Below, one piece after another: positions 43,846 through 53,965 of a stretch of 64,000 nucleotides of DNA. Position 1 is the first letter of the stretch; each line of letters begins with the position of its first letter. Under the pieces are notes generated by a model. The model saw only the letters and a list, made by a program, of their open reading frames with translations, did no database searches and was not told the origin of the DNA. The stretch lies in the NCBI GenBank assembly GCA_000722615.1, contig JOKI01000025.1:1-64000 (forward strand). Reading direction: 5' to 3'. The position numbers and the translations under genes are program-made. The DNA comes from Pseudorhizobium pelagicum. GTDB lineage: Bacteria; Pseudomonadota; Alphaproteobacteria; Rhizobiales; Rhizobiaceae.

Positions 43846-44886
43846 TCAGCGCAGGAGCTGAAGGCGGCGCCAGGCGGCCGGCGTGTCGCCGACGATCTGC
43901 CGAAAAGCCTTCGTCAGATGCGCCTGGTCGGAAAAGCCGAGCTGGGCGGCGATGCTGGCCACGGTCAGGCCACTCTCCAGCAGGAGGTGCTGCGCCAGCT
44001 CGATGCGCCGTCCGAGCTGCCATTGCAGCGGCGTCTTCCCCGTCGTCTGCTTGAAGACATGGGCAAACCAGCTTTCCGACAGGCCGACCGTCTCGGCCAT
44101 CTCGGCCACGCTCAGGCGGCAGTCGCCCTGGCCGTTGAAGCGGGCGATCAGCTTGTTCATCTGCGCCTGGGTCAGCCTGCCGTTTCCCTGCTCGCCATCC
44201 TGCTCGGGAATGTCGAGAAGGCCGGCCACGATGCTGCCGACCAAGCTTTCCGCATAAATGGGGTGTTTTGACGGAGTAGAGACCTCTCCGACCAGCAGGT
44301 TGGCCACGGCGCCGATGGCCGAGATGTCCTGGATCTCCGCCGGGCGCCGCACCGCCGATCGGGCAGCCGAGGTTCCCACGGAAGGCGACAGGAATCGCAA
44401 CAGCCGGTCCTTGTGCAGATGCAGGTCCAGATGCGAGAACCGGTGCCCGGCGGTGAATTTCGTCCACAGGGGGACCCCGGCAGGGACATAGACGGCGCGT
44501 GTCATGGGGCGGTCATGCCGTCCGAAGCCGTTCTCCCGGTTCGACATGCGGATCTGCGACGAGACGTCGTTGAAGAAGATCACGATACGCGGATCCGGGG
44601 ACACGTAATAGGCATGGGCGCCGGCCTGGCCTTCCGCGTCCCAGAAGACGCTCATGAGCCCGTCAAGCCCACGCCACTTCGCCGGAGCAAGTGCTCGGAT
44701 GCCGTCCATATGGCAGGTCATCGAATGCTGATAGCTCAATGCAGCAGCCCGCCCGCGTCTGGCAGAAGAGAGTTTGTGCCTGCGTGAGGAGGCATCGCGA
44801 CGAAGCATGTCATGACAGCCGGCGTCTCCAATGGCGTTGGGAGCCAACTGCCGCCATGCGCTCTCGATGACCGGCTCCTTTAACAT
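43846..44886 (-). CDS. AraC-family transcriptional regulator of siderophore uptake
   Basis: This 346-residue regulator has a C-terminal double helix-turn-helix (about residues 245-345): LSVAEMAETVGLSESWFAHVFKQTTGKTPLQWQ followed in the second motif by VASIAAQLGFSDQAHLTKAFRQIVGDTPAAWR (each given here as contiguous family blocks in shortened form: GLSESWFAHVFK and GFSDQAHLTKAFR). The N-terminal half is a cupin-like effector domain. I chose the ATG at 44886; an earlier in-frame ATG at 44967 exists. Similar AraC regulators next to TonB receptors activate uptake genes when the siderophore is present. Confidence 0.85.
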   Translation of the reverse strand: MLKEPVIESAWRQLAPNAIGDAGCHDMLRRDASSRRHKLSSARRGRAAALSYQHSMTCHMDGIRALAPAKWRGLDGLMSVFWDAEGQAGAHAYYVSPDPRIVIFFNDVSSQIRMSNRENGFGRHDRPMTRAVYVPAGVPLWTKFTAGHRFSHLDLHLHKDRLLRFLSPSVGTSAARSAVRRPAEIQDISAIGAVANLLVGEVSTPSKHPIYAESLVGSIVAGLLDIPEQDGEQGNGRLTQAQMNKLIARFNGQGDCRLSVAEMAETVGLSESWFAHVFKQTTGKTPLQWQLGRRIELAQHLLLESGLTVASIAAQLGFSDQAHLTKAFRQIVGDTPAAWRRLQLLR

Positions 44887-45151
44887 GAAGCGGATTATCA
44901 GGTTTTGCTGCGATGGCAAGGCAATTGATGCCCTCGACCGGTCGATCGCCCGCCTTGGCAGCCGCAATCTGCTATCCGCCGCCGCAAGGGGACCACCCTC
45001 CGCTGGATCCCTGACGCGACCACGGATGATCCGCGACAGTTCTGTACGGTGTCAGACGGTCCCCTCGAAGTGCGAGATATCGCACTATGCAGATGCGGCC
45101 CATACATTAAGCTTGGCTGATGGAAGGTGCCCTTGATCTTCCGAGTTCCTC

Positions 45152-45352
45152 ATGAGCCGAGTACGGAGTGGCGTGATGCAACGAAATTCCGCATGGATCG
45201 TCCGGGAGGGTGACAAGTTCATCGTCCGCATTCGTGAAGATGGCGAAGTCACCGAGAAGGCTTTCGACCACGAGCAGTTTGCGCGGTCCTGGGCGACCGG
45301 GCAGAGGATGCGGGTCGAGACCCTGGAGCGGGCGTCGCAGCAGCAGTCGTGA
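45152..45352 (+). CDS. Small hypothetical protein
   Basis: This is a 66-residue predicted cytoplasmic protein, rich in Arg and Glu, with no signal peptide or membrane segment. The pattern WIVREGDKFIVRIREDGEVTEKAFDHEQFARSW, read as an N-terminal beta-hairpin-like strand pair then a helix, looks like a real small domain, but I do not recognise the family. The first ATG is at 45152; a second in-frame ATG at 45176 is possible. It stands alone between the AraC gene and the glycerol operon. Confidence 0.5.
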   Translation: MSRVRSGVMQRNSAWIVREGDKFIVRIREDGEVTEKAFDHEQFARSWATGQRMRVETLERASQQQS

Positions 45353-45441
45353 GCTGCCCGTCGGCCGGTGCTCTCGCGCCCTCTGAAATTCAGATTGTCA
45401 TTGCGGAGACGGCCGAATGCCGGGTCTCTGCATGCGGGGCA

Positions 45442-45466
45442 GAGGGGGCTGAGGCTCAGCCCCCTC
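45442..45466. terminator. Terminator of the glycerol operon
   Basis: GAGGGGGCTGAG at 45442-45453 and CTCAGCCCCCTC at 45455-45466 form a 12-base perfect repeat around a single base, hence a long GC-rich hairpin with a small loop. It lies eight bases beyond the glpV stop and 90 bases beyond the stop of the convergent small gene, so it can end both. Confidence 0.7.
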
Positions 45467-45473
45467 GATTGGC

Positions 45474-47198
45474 CTAGTTCGTCTGCCAGCTCTTCACCAG
45501 TTCGTCGTAGTTGACGGTGATCGGCTGTTCCTTCTCGTTTTCGATCTTCAGCTGCGGCGCGAGGTTGCCCTTCGCGACGGCATCCTTGTTCCAGTACTCG
45601 ATGTCGTGCTCTTCGGCGAGCTTCGGTCCCATGTCGCCCTGAACGCCGGCGCGTTCGAGACGTTCAAGCACCTTCTCCTGCTCTTCGCACAGCGAATCCA
45701 TGGCTTCCTGCGGGGTCTTGGCACCGGAAGCCGCATCGCCGATGGCCTGCCACCAAAGCTGTGCCAGCTTCGGATAGTCGGGGACATTGGTACCGGTCGG
45801 CGACCACTGGACGCGGGCCGGCGAGCGATAGAACTCGATCAGGCCGCCCAGTTTCGGCGCCCGTTCCGTGAAGCTCTCGTGCTGGATCGAGCTTTCCCGG
45901 ATGAGCGTCAGGCCGACATGGCTCTTCTTCACGTCCACCGTCTTCGAGGTGACGAACTGGGCGTAGAGCCAGGCGGCCTTGGCGCGGTCGTCGGGCGTGG
46001 ACTTCAGCAGCGTCCAGGACCCCACGTCCTGATAACCGAGCTTCATGCCGTCCTTCCAGTAGACGCCATGCGGAGACGGCGCGAACCGCCACTTCGGCGA
46101 GCCGTCCTCGTTGACGACCGGCAGGCCGTCCTTGACCATGTCCGCGGTGAAGGCCGTGTACATGAACATCTGCTGCGCGATCTCGCCCTGAGCCGGTACG
46201 GGTCCGGACTCCGAGAAGGTCATGCCCTGAGCGGCGGCCGGCGCATAGGCCTTCATCCAGTCCAGATACTTCTGGATCGAATAGACGGCCGCCGGTCCGT
46301 TGGTATCGCCACCGCGGGCAACGCAGGAGCCGACGGGCCGTGAGTTTTCGTCGACCTTGATGCCCCATTCGTCGACGGGAAGGCCGTTCGGAAGTCCCTT
46401 GTCGCCGTTGCCGGCCATCGACAGCCAGGCGTCGGTGAAGCGCCAGCCGAGCGACGGGTCCTTCTTGCCGTAGTCCATGTGGCCATAGACCTTCTTGCCG
46501 TCGATCTCCCGGCCGGTGAAGAACTCGGCGATGTCCTCATAGGCCGACCAGTTGACCGGCACGCCGAGGTCGTAGCCGTATTTCTCCTTGAAGTCCGCCT
46601 GGTTCTTCTCGTCGTTGAACCAGTCGTAACGGAACCAGTAGAGGTTGGCGAACTGCTGGTCCGGCAGCTGGTAGAGGTCGCCGTCCGGCGCGGTCGTGAA
46701 CTTCAGGCCGATGAAGTCCTCCAGGTCGAGACCCGGATTGGTGACGTCCTTGCCTTCGTTCGCCATCCAGTCGGTCAGCGAGCGGGCCTGCTGGTAGCGC
46801 CAGTGGGTGCCGATCAGGTCGGAATCGTTGACATAGGCGTCGTAGATGTTCTCGCCCGACTGCATCTGCGTCTGCAGCTTTTCGACGACATCGCCTTCGC
46901 CGATCAGATCGTGGGTGATCTTGATGCCGGTGATGGCCGTGAAGGCCGGCGCCAGCACCTTCGATTCATATTCGTGGGTCGTGATCGTCTCCGACACCAC
47001 CTTGATGTCCAAGCCGGCGAAAGGCTGCGCCGCGTCCATGAACCACTGCATTTCCTGTTCCTGCTCGGCGCGGGACAGGACCGACATGTCGCCGATTTCC
47101 GCGTCGAGGAACTGTTTTGCCTCTTCCATTCCGGCAAAGGCACTGCCGGTCATGGCCAGCAGCACCGCTGCCGTTGTTGTCATAAGATGCCGTCGCAT
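45474..47198 (-). CDS. glpV: Glycerol ABC transporter substrate-binding protein
   Basis: This is a long (574-residue) periplasmic binding protein with signal MRRHLMTTTAAVLLAMTGSAFA. The family layout fits rhizobial GlpV: EEAKQFLDAEIGDMSVLSRAEQEQEMQWF at the N-terminus, LPDQQFANLYWFRYDWF near residue 165 and SPTGTNVPDYPKLAQLWWQ near 480. It starts at 47198 with GGGAGG upstream. It is the last gene of the leftward glp operon, 65 bases after glpU. It captures glycerol for the GlpSTPQ importer. The larger in-frame opening to 47729 is shadow. Confidence 0.92.
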   Translation of the reverse strand: MRRHLMTTTAAVLLAMTGSAFAGMEEAKQFLDAEIGDMSVLSRAEQEQEMQWFMDAAQPFAGLDIKVVSETITTHEYESKVLAPAFTAITGIKITHDLIGEGDVVEKLQTQMQSGENIYDAYVNDSDLIGTHWRYQQARSLTDWMANEGKDVTNPGLDLEDFIGLKFTTAPDGDLYQLPDQQFANLYWFRYDWFNDEKNQADFKEKYGYDLGVPVNWSAYEDIAEFFTGREIDGKKVYGHMDYGKKDPSLGWRFTDAWLSMAGNGDKGLPNGLPVDEWGIKVDENSRPVGSCVARGGDTNGPAAVYSIQKYLDWMKAYAPAAAQGMTFSESGPVPAQGEIAQQMFMYTAFTADMVKDGLPVVNEDGSPKWRFAPSPHGVYWKDGMKLGYQDVGSWTLLKSTPDDRAKAAWLYAQFVTSKTVDVKKSHVGLTLIRESSIQHESFTERAPKLGGLIEFYRSPARVQWSPTGTNVPDYPKLAQLWWQAIGDAASGAKTPQEAMDSLCEEQEKVLERLERAGVQGDMGPKLAEEHDIEYWNKDAVAKGNLAPQLKIENEKEQPITVNYDELVKSWQTN

Positions 47199-47263
47199 AT
47201 CATCCTCCCAGGTTGCGATTGCACGTTCTCGGAATGCCGCTGAGGACATCCCGTCGACTTGCC

Positions 47264-47682
47264 TCAGACGGTCCTGAACACGGCGAGCGCGTAAATCAGG
47301 CTGAGTGCAAGAGACCACCACAGGCTGGAGCCGATCAGCCCCAGCCATGCGAGATTGATGAAGGCCGATCCCAGCAGCGAAATGAAGAGCCGGTCGCCGC
47401 GCGTCGTCTCGAATCCGAGGATACCGACCCTCGGATGACCGCCCGGCCGGGCATACTCCCACACGGCCATCAGGCAGAGGAGCGCCAGGATCGTCAGGAA
47501 GAACATCGCCGAGGGGAAGGACCATGCCATCCAGCCACCCGGGGAAAGCGGCGCAAACCAGTCGCGTGCGCCGTCCTCGACCGGCAGGGAAAGGGCGAGC
47601 GAACCGGCGGCTGCGCCGTAGATCGCCAGGATGCAGGCCAGCGCGATGGGCCAGCGGCGGCTGCGTCTGGATACGGCGGCCA

Positions 47683-47683
<1 letters not shown>
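47264..47683 (-). CDS. glpU: GlpU, small membrane protein of the glycerol transporter (DUF2160)
   Basis: This 139-residue protein has about four hydrophobic helices; SPGGWMAWSFPSAMFFLT near residue 50 and GDRLFISLLGSAFINLAWLG near 95 are recognisable blocks of the DUF2160 family found in rhizobial glycerol operons. Its ATG at 47683 overlaps the glpQ stop as TGATG. Its exact role is unknown; it accompanies the GlpPQ permeases and may assist the complex. The long in-frame opening to 49444 is shadow of the permease genes. Confidence 0.88.
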
Positions 47684-48501
<818 letters not shown>

Positions 48502-48510
48502 GGTCGCCCC

Positions 48511-49377
48511 CTAGCCTTTCGCGTCCTGGCTCGTCATCACGGTGTAGAAGACCCATGACAGGAGCAGGATGATCAGGAAGTAGATGATCGACATCGCCGC
48601 CGCCGGTCCCAGGTCGAACTGGCCGACCGCCATCTTCACGAGGTCGATCGACAGGAAGGTGGTCGAATTGCCCGGTCCGCCGCCGGTGACGACGAAGGGC
48701 TCCGTGTAGATCATGAAGCTGTCCATGAAACGCAGCAGCACGGCGATCAGCAGCACCCGCTTCATCTTCGGCAGCTGGATGTAGCGGAACACCGACCAGC
48801 GCGAGGCGCCATCGATCTTGGCCGCCTGGTAGTAGGCGTCCGGGATCGACACGAGACCGGCGTAGCACAGGAGCACGACGAGGCTCGTCCAGTGCCAGAC
48901 GTCCATGACGATGACGGTCGCCCAGGCATCGACCGGATCCTGCGTGTAGTTGTAGTCGACCCCGAGAATGCGCAGGTAATGGCCGAGAAGGCCGATGTCG
49001 ACGCGGCCGAAGACCTGCCAGATGGTGCCGACCACATTCCACGGGATCAGCAGGGGCAGGGCCATCAGCACCAGGCAGACCGGCACGCCGATACCCTTTT
49101 TCGGCATGTTCAGCGCCACGAAGATGCCGAGCGGGATCTCGATGGCGAGGATGACGAAGGAGAAGATCAGGTTGCGGGCAAGCGCATTCCAGAAGCGGTC
49201 GGAGTGGAGGACGTCGGTGAACCAGTCGGTCCCGGCCCAGAAGAACTGGTTGTTGCCGAAGGTGTCCTGCATCGAATAATTGACCACCGTCATCAGCGGG
49301 ATGATGGCGGAAAAGGCGACCAGCAGCAGCACCGGCAACACCAGGAACCAGGCCTTGTTGTTCCATGTCTTGTTCAT
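48511..49377 (-). CDS. glpP: Glycerol ABC transporter permease
   Basis: This 288-residue MalF-type permease starts MNKTWNNKAWFLVLPVLLLV. The EAA loop lies in DAYYQAAKIDGASRWSVFRYIQLP, and the long periplasmic stretch DTFGNNQFFWAGTDWF is typical of sugar permeases. The ATG at 49377 overlaps the glpT stop as ATGA; the in-frame opening to 49923 is shadow. Confidence 0.93.
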   Translation of the reverse strand: MNKTWNNKAWFLVLPVLLLVAFSAIIPLMTVVNYSMQDTFGNNQFFWAGTDWFTDVLHSDRFWNALARNLIFSFVILAIEIPLGIFVALNMPKKGIGVPVCLVLMALPLLIPWNVVGTIWQVFGRVDIGLLGHYLRILGVDYNYTQDPVDAWATVIVMDVWHWTSLVVLLCYAGLVSIPDAYYQAAKIDGASRWSVFRYIQLPKMKRVLLIAVLLRFMDSFMIYTEPFVVTGGGPGNSTTFLSIDLVKMAVGQFDLGPAAAMSIIYFLIILLLSWVFYTVMTSQDAKG

Positions 49378-50453
49378 GGTCGGGCTCCCGTCTCGACGCG
49401 CCACGAATTGGCATAGAGGTTGAGGGCGGCCGGCTCGAAGGCAACGCGCGGGTCGGCCGGGATCTCCGTGTCCTCCGGCACGACGGCGGCCAGCGGATGG
49501 CCCTGGAAGCTGGCGCGCACGATCTTCTGGCGCCCCACGTCCTCCACCTTCGAGATCGAGATCGGCATTCCCTCCCGCGAGAGCTTCACGAACTCCGGCC
49601 GGATGCCGAGCTCCAGCTTCGCGTCGGGCGCGATCTCCGGTCGGTGCGCCAGCGCGATCTGCTGATGGCCCACGGTGATGATGGAGCCCGCAAGGGCCGC
49701 CGGCAGGAAGTTCATGCCCGGCGAGCCGATGAAATAGCCGACGAAGGTATGGCGCGGCCGCTCGAAGAGCTCCACCGGCGTGCCGATCTGGACGATCTCG
49801 CCCTCGTACATGACCACCACCTTGTCGGCGAAGGTCAGCGCCTCGGTCTGGTCGTGGGTCACATAGACCATGGTGAAGCCCGAGCGCCGGTGCAGCCGCT
49901 TCAGCTGCGAGCGCAGCACCCACTTCATGTGCGGATCGATCACCGTCAGCGGCTCGTCGAAGAGGATCGCGTTGACGTCGCTGCGCACCAGCCCGCGGCC
50001 GAGCGAAATCTTCTGCTTCTGGTCGGCGGTCAGCCCCTGCGCCTTGCGGCCCGCCCAGTCGGACAGGTCGATCATCGACAGGATATCGCGAACGCGCTTG
50101 TCCACCTCGGCCTCCGGCAGCCTGCGGTTGCGCAGCGGGAAGGCGAGGTTGTCGTAGACCGTCATCGTGTCGTAGATCACCGGAAACTGGAAGACCTGCG
50201 CGATGTTGCGCTTCTCGGTGGGCAGATGGGTGACGTCGGTGCCGTCAAAGAGGATCTTTCCCTCCGACGGGGTCAGCAACCCCGAGATGATGTTGAGCAG
50301 GGTCGTCTTGCCGCAGCCGGATGGCCCCAGAAGCGCGTAGGCGCCGCCGTCGTCCCACTCGTGATGCACTTCCTTCAGCGCATAATCCTTGTCCGTGGAT
50401 GGCTTCGGCCCGTAGGCATGACGGATGTGGTCGAGCGTGATCCGGGCCATCAT
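49374..50453 (-). CDS. glpT: Glycerol ABC transporter ATPase
   Basis: This 359-residue MalK-type ATPase has Walker A GPSGCGKTT near residue 40, Walker B AILFDEPLTVID and the switch His in VTHDQTEAL, followed by a C-terminal TOBE/OB regulatory domain (about 240-359). In place of the canonical LSGGQ signature it has LTADQKQKISLGRGL, a degenerate C-loop known in paired importers where one ATPase is catalytically weak. This ATPase is the GlpT of the rhizobial glycerol operon, not the antiporter of the same name in E. coli. ATGA overlaps tie it to glpS and glpP. Confidence 0.92.
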   Translation of the reverse strand: MMARITLDHIRHAYGPKPSTDKDYALKEVHHEWDDGGAYALLGPSGCGKTTLLNIISGLLTPSEGKILFDGTDVTHLPTEKRNIAQVFQFPVIYDTMTVYDNLAFPLRNRRLPEAEVDKRVRDILSMIDLSDWAGRKAQGLTADQKQKISLGRGLVRSDVNAILFDEPLTVIDPHMKWVLRSQLKRLHRRSGFTMVYVTHDQTEALTFADKVVVMYEGEIVQIGTPVELFERPRHTFVGYFIGSPGMNFLPAALAGSIITVGHQQIALAHRPEIAPDAKLELGIRPEFVKLSREGMPISISKVEDVGRQKIVRASFQGHPLAAVVPEDTEIPADPRVAFEPAALNLYANSWRVETGARP

Positions 50454-51529
50454 GCGCCTCCCGTCGTGGCATTGAGGGACCGACCGTCTTCGCCGAACGC
50501 CATCAGGTGGCGCGTATCGAGATGGACGTCGATCATGGTGTCGGGTTCGACCTCGTGCACTCCGTGCTGCAGCATCACCCAGCGGTTTCCGCGATAGTCG
50601 ATGTGGACGAAGCTCTCGGAGCCGGCGATCTCGGAGATCAGTGCCTGGACGGAAAGCCGGGCGGCAGTGTCGGACACCGGTTGCACCGACAGGTGATGCG
50701 GGTGGAAGGCGATCGTCACCGGGCCGTCCGGAACCGAAACGAGATGCGGTGGCACGGGAATGGCCTGCTGCTCGTCGATATGAAGCCCGTGACCCGTCTT
50801 CGTCATCCCGATGGTGTTGAGTGGCGGATCGGCGAATGTTATCGCCGTCAGCAGATCGGCCGGCCGCCGATAGACCTCGATCGTCTCGCCGTACTGCGTC
50901 ACCCGTCCCTGGCTGAGCGTCGCGGTCCTGCCGCCGAGGAGAAGCGCTTCCGTCGGTTCGGTGGTGGCATAGACGAAGACGGCGCCCGACTGGGAGAAGA
51001 TCCGCGGCAGCTCCTCGCGCAGTTCTTCCCGCAGCTTGTAGTCGAGGTTGGCCAACGGCTCGTCCAGCAGGACGAGGCTGGCGTTCTTGACGAGCGCCCG
51101 TGCGAGCGCCGTGCGCTGCTGCTGCCCGCCGGAGAGGTTGAGAGGCGTCCGGTCGAGATAGGGTGTCAGCTTCAGGAGTTCGGCGGCCTTGCGCACCTCC
51201 CGGTCGATCGTCGCCTTGTCCTTGCCGGCGACGCGCATCGGCGAGGCGATGTTCTCGTAGACCGTCATGGCCGGGTAGTTGATGAACTGCTGGTAGACCA
51301 TCGCGACATGGCGATCCTGCACCCGGACGCCGGTGACGTCCTGGCCATCGAAATGGATGGAGCCGGCGGTCGGCACGTCGAGCCCCGCCATCAGCCGCAT
51401 GAGCGACGTCTTGCCGGATAGCGTCGGTCCCAGAAGGACGTTCAACGTTCCCCGTTCAAGCACGAGGCTGGTGGGGTGGATGTGATGCTCCTCCCCGACA
51501 ACCTTTTCGATGTTTCGCAATTCCAGCAT
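50450..51529 (-). CDS. glpS: Glycerol ABC transporter ATPase
   Basis: This 359-residue ATPase has the P-loop GPTLSGKTS (GxxxxGKT/S with an unusual TLS), signature LSGGQQQRTALARAL and Walker B LVLLDEPLANLD. The switch His position is replaced (YATTEPTEAL instead of THDxxEA). It therefore supplies the intact C-loop that GlpT lacks, while GlpT supplies the intact switch His, an asymmetric heterodimer. A TOBE domain follows. It lies 40 bases after glpD. Confidence 0.92.
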   Translation of the reverse strand: MLELRNIEKVVGEEHHIHPTSLVLERGTLNVLLGPTLSGKTSLMRLMAGLDVPTAGSIHFDGQDVTGVRVQDRHVAMVYQQFINYPAMTVYENIASPMRVAGKDKATIDREVRKAAELLKLTPYLDRTPLNLSGGQQQRTALARALVKNASLVLLDEPLANLDYKLREELREELPRIFSQSGAVFVYATTEPTEALLLGGRTATLSQGRVTQYGETIEVYRRPADLLTAITFADPPLNTIGMTKTGHGLHIDEQQAIPVPPHLVSVPDGPVTIAFHPHHLSVQPVSDTAARLSVQALISEIAGSESFVHIDYRGNRWVMLQHGVHEVEPDTMIDVHLDTRHLMAFGEDGRSLNATTGGA

Positions 51530-51569
51530 TCAGGTTCCCGGGCCTCCTCCTCCGCGGGGACCACATGCG

Positions 51570-53084
51570 CTATCCCACCGACCTCGCTGGGATTGCCGCC
51601 ATGTACTCCTCCAGTGCATGTGCTTGATCTGTCGTAAGGCGCAGGCCCTGTTTCGTCCTGCGCCACAGAATGTCGTCTGCTCCATGGGCCCATTCGCGGG
51701 CGATCAGCCATTCGACCTCGCGGGCATAGAGATCGCCGCCGAACAGGGCTCCAAGATCGGCCGCCGATGTGGCGCCCGCCAGCATCTCGAACGTGTCGGT
51801 GCCATAGGCGCGGACCAGACGCCGGGCATGGGCATCCGCCAGGAACGGGAAACGCCCCAGAAGCCGGTCGACAAGCTCTTCGTAGCCGGTGGCCGGAAAA
51901 TCGCCGCCGGGCAGGTGGCTGCCGGCCGTCCAGGGGCTTCCCTTGACGCCGATCGCGTCGCCGATCTTTTCCAGCGCGTGTTCGGCAAGCCGGCGATAGG
52001 TGGTCAGCTTGCCGCCGAAGACGTTCAGGAGCGGCGCCCCTTCGGTTTCGTCCGTCTTCAGCACGTAGTCGCGGGTGGCCTCCTGCGCCTTCGATGCCCC
52101 GTCGTCGTAAAGGGGCCGCACGGCGGAATAGGTCCAGACGATGTCTTCGGGCCGGACCGGTTCGCGGAAATATTCGCTGGCGGCAGAGCAGAGGTAATCG
52201 GTTTCCTCCTGGCTGATCCGGACATCCGTCGGATCGCTGCCGAAATCGCGATCGGTGGTGCCGATCAGCGTGTAGTCCTGCTGGTAGGGGATGGCGAAGA
52301 TGATCCGGTTGTCGGGATTCTGGAAGAAATAGGCCCGCGGGTCGTCGAACTTCTTCTTCACGACGATGTGGCTGCCCTGCACGAGGCGGACCGTCGGCCG
52401 GCCATTGTGCCCCATCGCCCGCGACAGAACCTGATCGACCCAGGGGCCGGCCGCATTCACCAGCATGCGCGCCGTCATGCTGCGACGGGCGCCGCTGCGG
52501 GTGTCCTCGAGCTCGATCGACCAGCAGCCGTCGCGGTGTTCGGCCCGGATCACCTTGGTGCGTGCCAGGATCTGCGCGCCGCGGCCGGCGGCGTCGCGCG
52601 CGTTCAGCACCACCAGGCGCGCATCGTCCACCCAGCCGTCCGAATACTCGAAGGCCTTGGTGAAGATCGGCTTCAACGGCTTGCCCGCCGGGTCGCGCCG
52701 CATGTCGAGGCTCTTTGTCGGCGGCAGCAGCTTGCGGCCTCCGAGGTGGTCGTAGAGAAACAGGCCGAGGCGGATCAGCCAGGCCGGGCGCACGCCACCC
52801 TTCTGGAACGGCAGCACGAAGCGCATCGGCCAGATGATATGCGGCGCCATCGCCCAGAGCACTTCGCGCTCCATCAGCGCCTCGCGCACCAGGCGGAATT
52901 CATAGTGTTCGAGATAGCGAAGTCCGCCGTGGATGAGCTTGGTCGATCCGGACGAGGTGCCGGAGCCGAAGTCGTTCATCTCGGCCAGCGCGACGCGGTA
53001 TCCGCGGCCCGCGGCATCACGCGCGATGCCGCATCCGTTGATGCCGCCGCCGATGACGAAGATGTCGATGTCGGGCTCAGTCAC
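51570..53084 (-). CDS. glpD: Aerobic glycerol-3-phosphate dehydrogenase
   Basis: This 504-residue FAD-dependent, quinone-linked dehydrogenase is membrane-peripheral and oxidises glycerol-3-phosphate to dihydroxyacetone phosphate. The Rossmann motif IFVIGGGINGCGIARDAAGRG starts at residue 8 and is followed by GSGTSSGSTKLIHGGLRYLEHYEF (split here), then IPYQQDYTLIGTTDRDFG and the C-terminal GDLYAREVEWLIAREWA. There is no glycerol kinase gene in the window. It is the first structural gene after glpR. Confidence 0.96.
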   Translation of the reverse strand: MTEPDIDIFVIGGGINGCGIARDAAGRGYRVALAEMNDFGSGTSSGSTKLIHGGLRYLEHYEFRLVREALMEREVLWAMAPHIIWPMRFVLPFQKGGVRPAWLIRLGLFLYDHLGGRKLLPPTKSLDMRRDPAGKPLKPIFTKAFEYSDGWVDDARLVVLNARDAAGRGAQILARTKVIRAEHRDGCWSIELEDTRSGARRSMTARMLVNAAGPWVDQVLSRAMGHNGRPTVRLVQGSHIVVKKKFDDPRAYFFQNPDNRIIFAIPYQQDYTLIGTTDRDFGSDPTDVRISQEETDYLCSAASEYFREPVRPEDIVWTYSAVRPLYDDGASKAQEATRDYVLKTDETEGAPLLNVFGGKLTTYRRLAEHALEKIGDAIGVKGSPWTAGSHLPGGDFPATGYEELVDRLLGRFPFLADAHARRLVRAYGTDTFEMLAGATSAADLGALFGGDLYAREVEWLIAREWAHGADDILWRRTKQGLRLTTDQAHALEEYMAAIPARSVG

Positions 53085-53148
53085 ATTTACCTCTCATGCT
53101 TCGGATGCTGTCGACGGTTCCGATGCCGAAAACAGTAACAAGTTGATC

Positions 53149-53163
53149 CGAACACAAAACGAA
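53149..53163. promoter_or_regulatory. Candidate GlpR site upstream of glpD
   Basis: In the 81-base glpR-glpD spacer the leftward strand carries TTCG twice, 11 bases apart (complements of 53149-53152 and 53160-53163), with a TTGACA (complement of 53164-53169) beside them. TTCG/CGAA repeats are typical half-sites of DeoR/GlpR-type repressors. Weak evidence on its own; it resembles the TTTCG repeats before glpR. Confidence 0.35.
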
Positions 53164-53165
53164 TG

Positions 53166-53957
53166 TCAAATGAAACCTTCGGATCGATCCGCGGCCGCAT
53201 CGGTCTCGATCAGCTCGACATTGTTGTCGGAGCAGATCCGCCGGAACGACGGTAGCGGACAGTGGTCGGTGATGAAGCTGTGAACCTGTGAGATCTGGGC
53301 GATGCGAACGGGCGCGGTCCGTTCGAACTTGGTGGAATCTGCGACCAGGATGACGTGGCGCGCATTGGCGATGATCGCCTGTGCGACCTTCACCTCGCGG
53401 AAATCGAAATCCAGCAAGGCGCCGTCCGCATCGATGGCAGAGGTGCCGATCACGGCGAAATCGACCTTGAACTGGCGGATGAAATCCACCGCCGCCTCGC
53501 CGACGATGCCGCCGTCGGACGCGCGCACGACGCCACCGGCAATCACCACCTCCATGGCCGGGAGAAGGCGCAAGCGATTGGCAACATTGATGTTGTTGGT
53601 GATGACCATCATCTCGTGATGATCGACCAAGGCTTCACCGACGGCTTCCGTCGTGGTGCCGATATTGATGAAGAGGGAGGCATTGTTGGGGATCAGGCGG
53701 GCGGCGGCAAGCCCGATCGCCTGCTTCTCCTGTGCCGCAATCTGCCGGCGTGCCTCGTACTGCATGTTTTCCGTGCTGCTCGGGAACGTCGCGCCGCCGT
53801 GGATGCGGTTGAGCAGCCGCTGGTCGCAGAGATCGTTCAGGTCCTTCCGGATCGTCTGCGGTGAAACCGCGAAACGGCCCGCCAGCTCTTCCACGAGAAC
53901 GCGGCCATGCGACTTCGCCAGCTCGACGATTTCCGACTGCCGGGACGTGAGAAACAT
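53166..53957 (-). CDS. glpR: DeoR-family repressor of the glycerol operon
   Basis: This 263-residue DeoR/GlpR regulator has an N-terminal helix-turn-helix (about residues 5-60: SRQSEIVELAKSHGRVLVEELA, then FAVSPQTIRKDLNDL with the recognition helix and RIHGGA at the wing). The C-terminal sugar-phosphate sensor domain (about 75-250) contains LFINIGTTTEAVGEAL and VIGTSAIDADG. Glycerol-3-phosphate is the expected ligand. It is the first gene of the leftward glp cluster. Confidence 0.93.
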   Translation of the reverse strand: MFLTSRQSEIVELAKSHGRVLVEELAGRFAVSPQTIRKDLNDLCDQRLLNRIHGGATFPSSTENMQYEARRQIAAQEKQAIGLAAARLIPNNASLFINIGTTTEAVGEALVDHHEMMVITNNINVANRLRLLPAMEVVIAGGVVRASDGGIVGEAAVDFIRQFKVDFAVIGTSAIDADGALLDFDFREVKVAQAIIANARHVILVADSTKFERTAPVRIAQISQVHSFITDHCPLPSFRRICSDNNVELIETDAAADRSEGFI

Positions 53958-53965
53958 CTGGTGCC

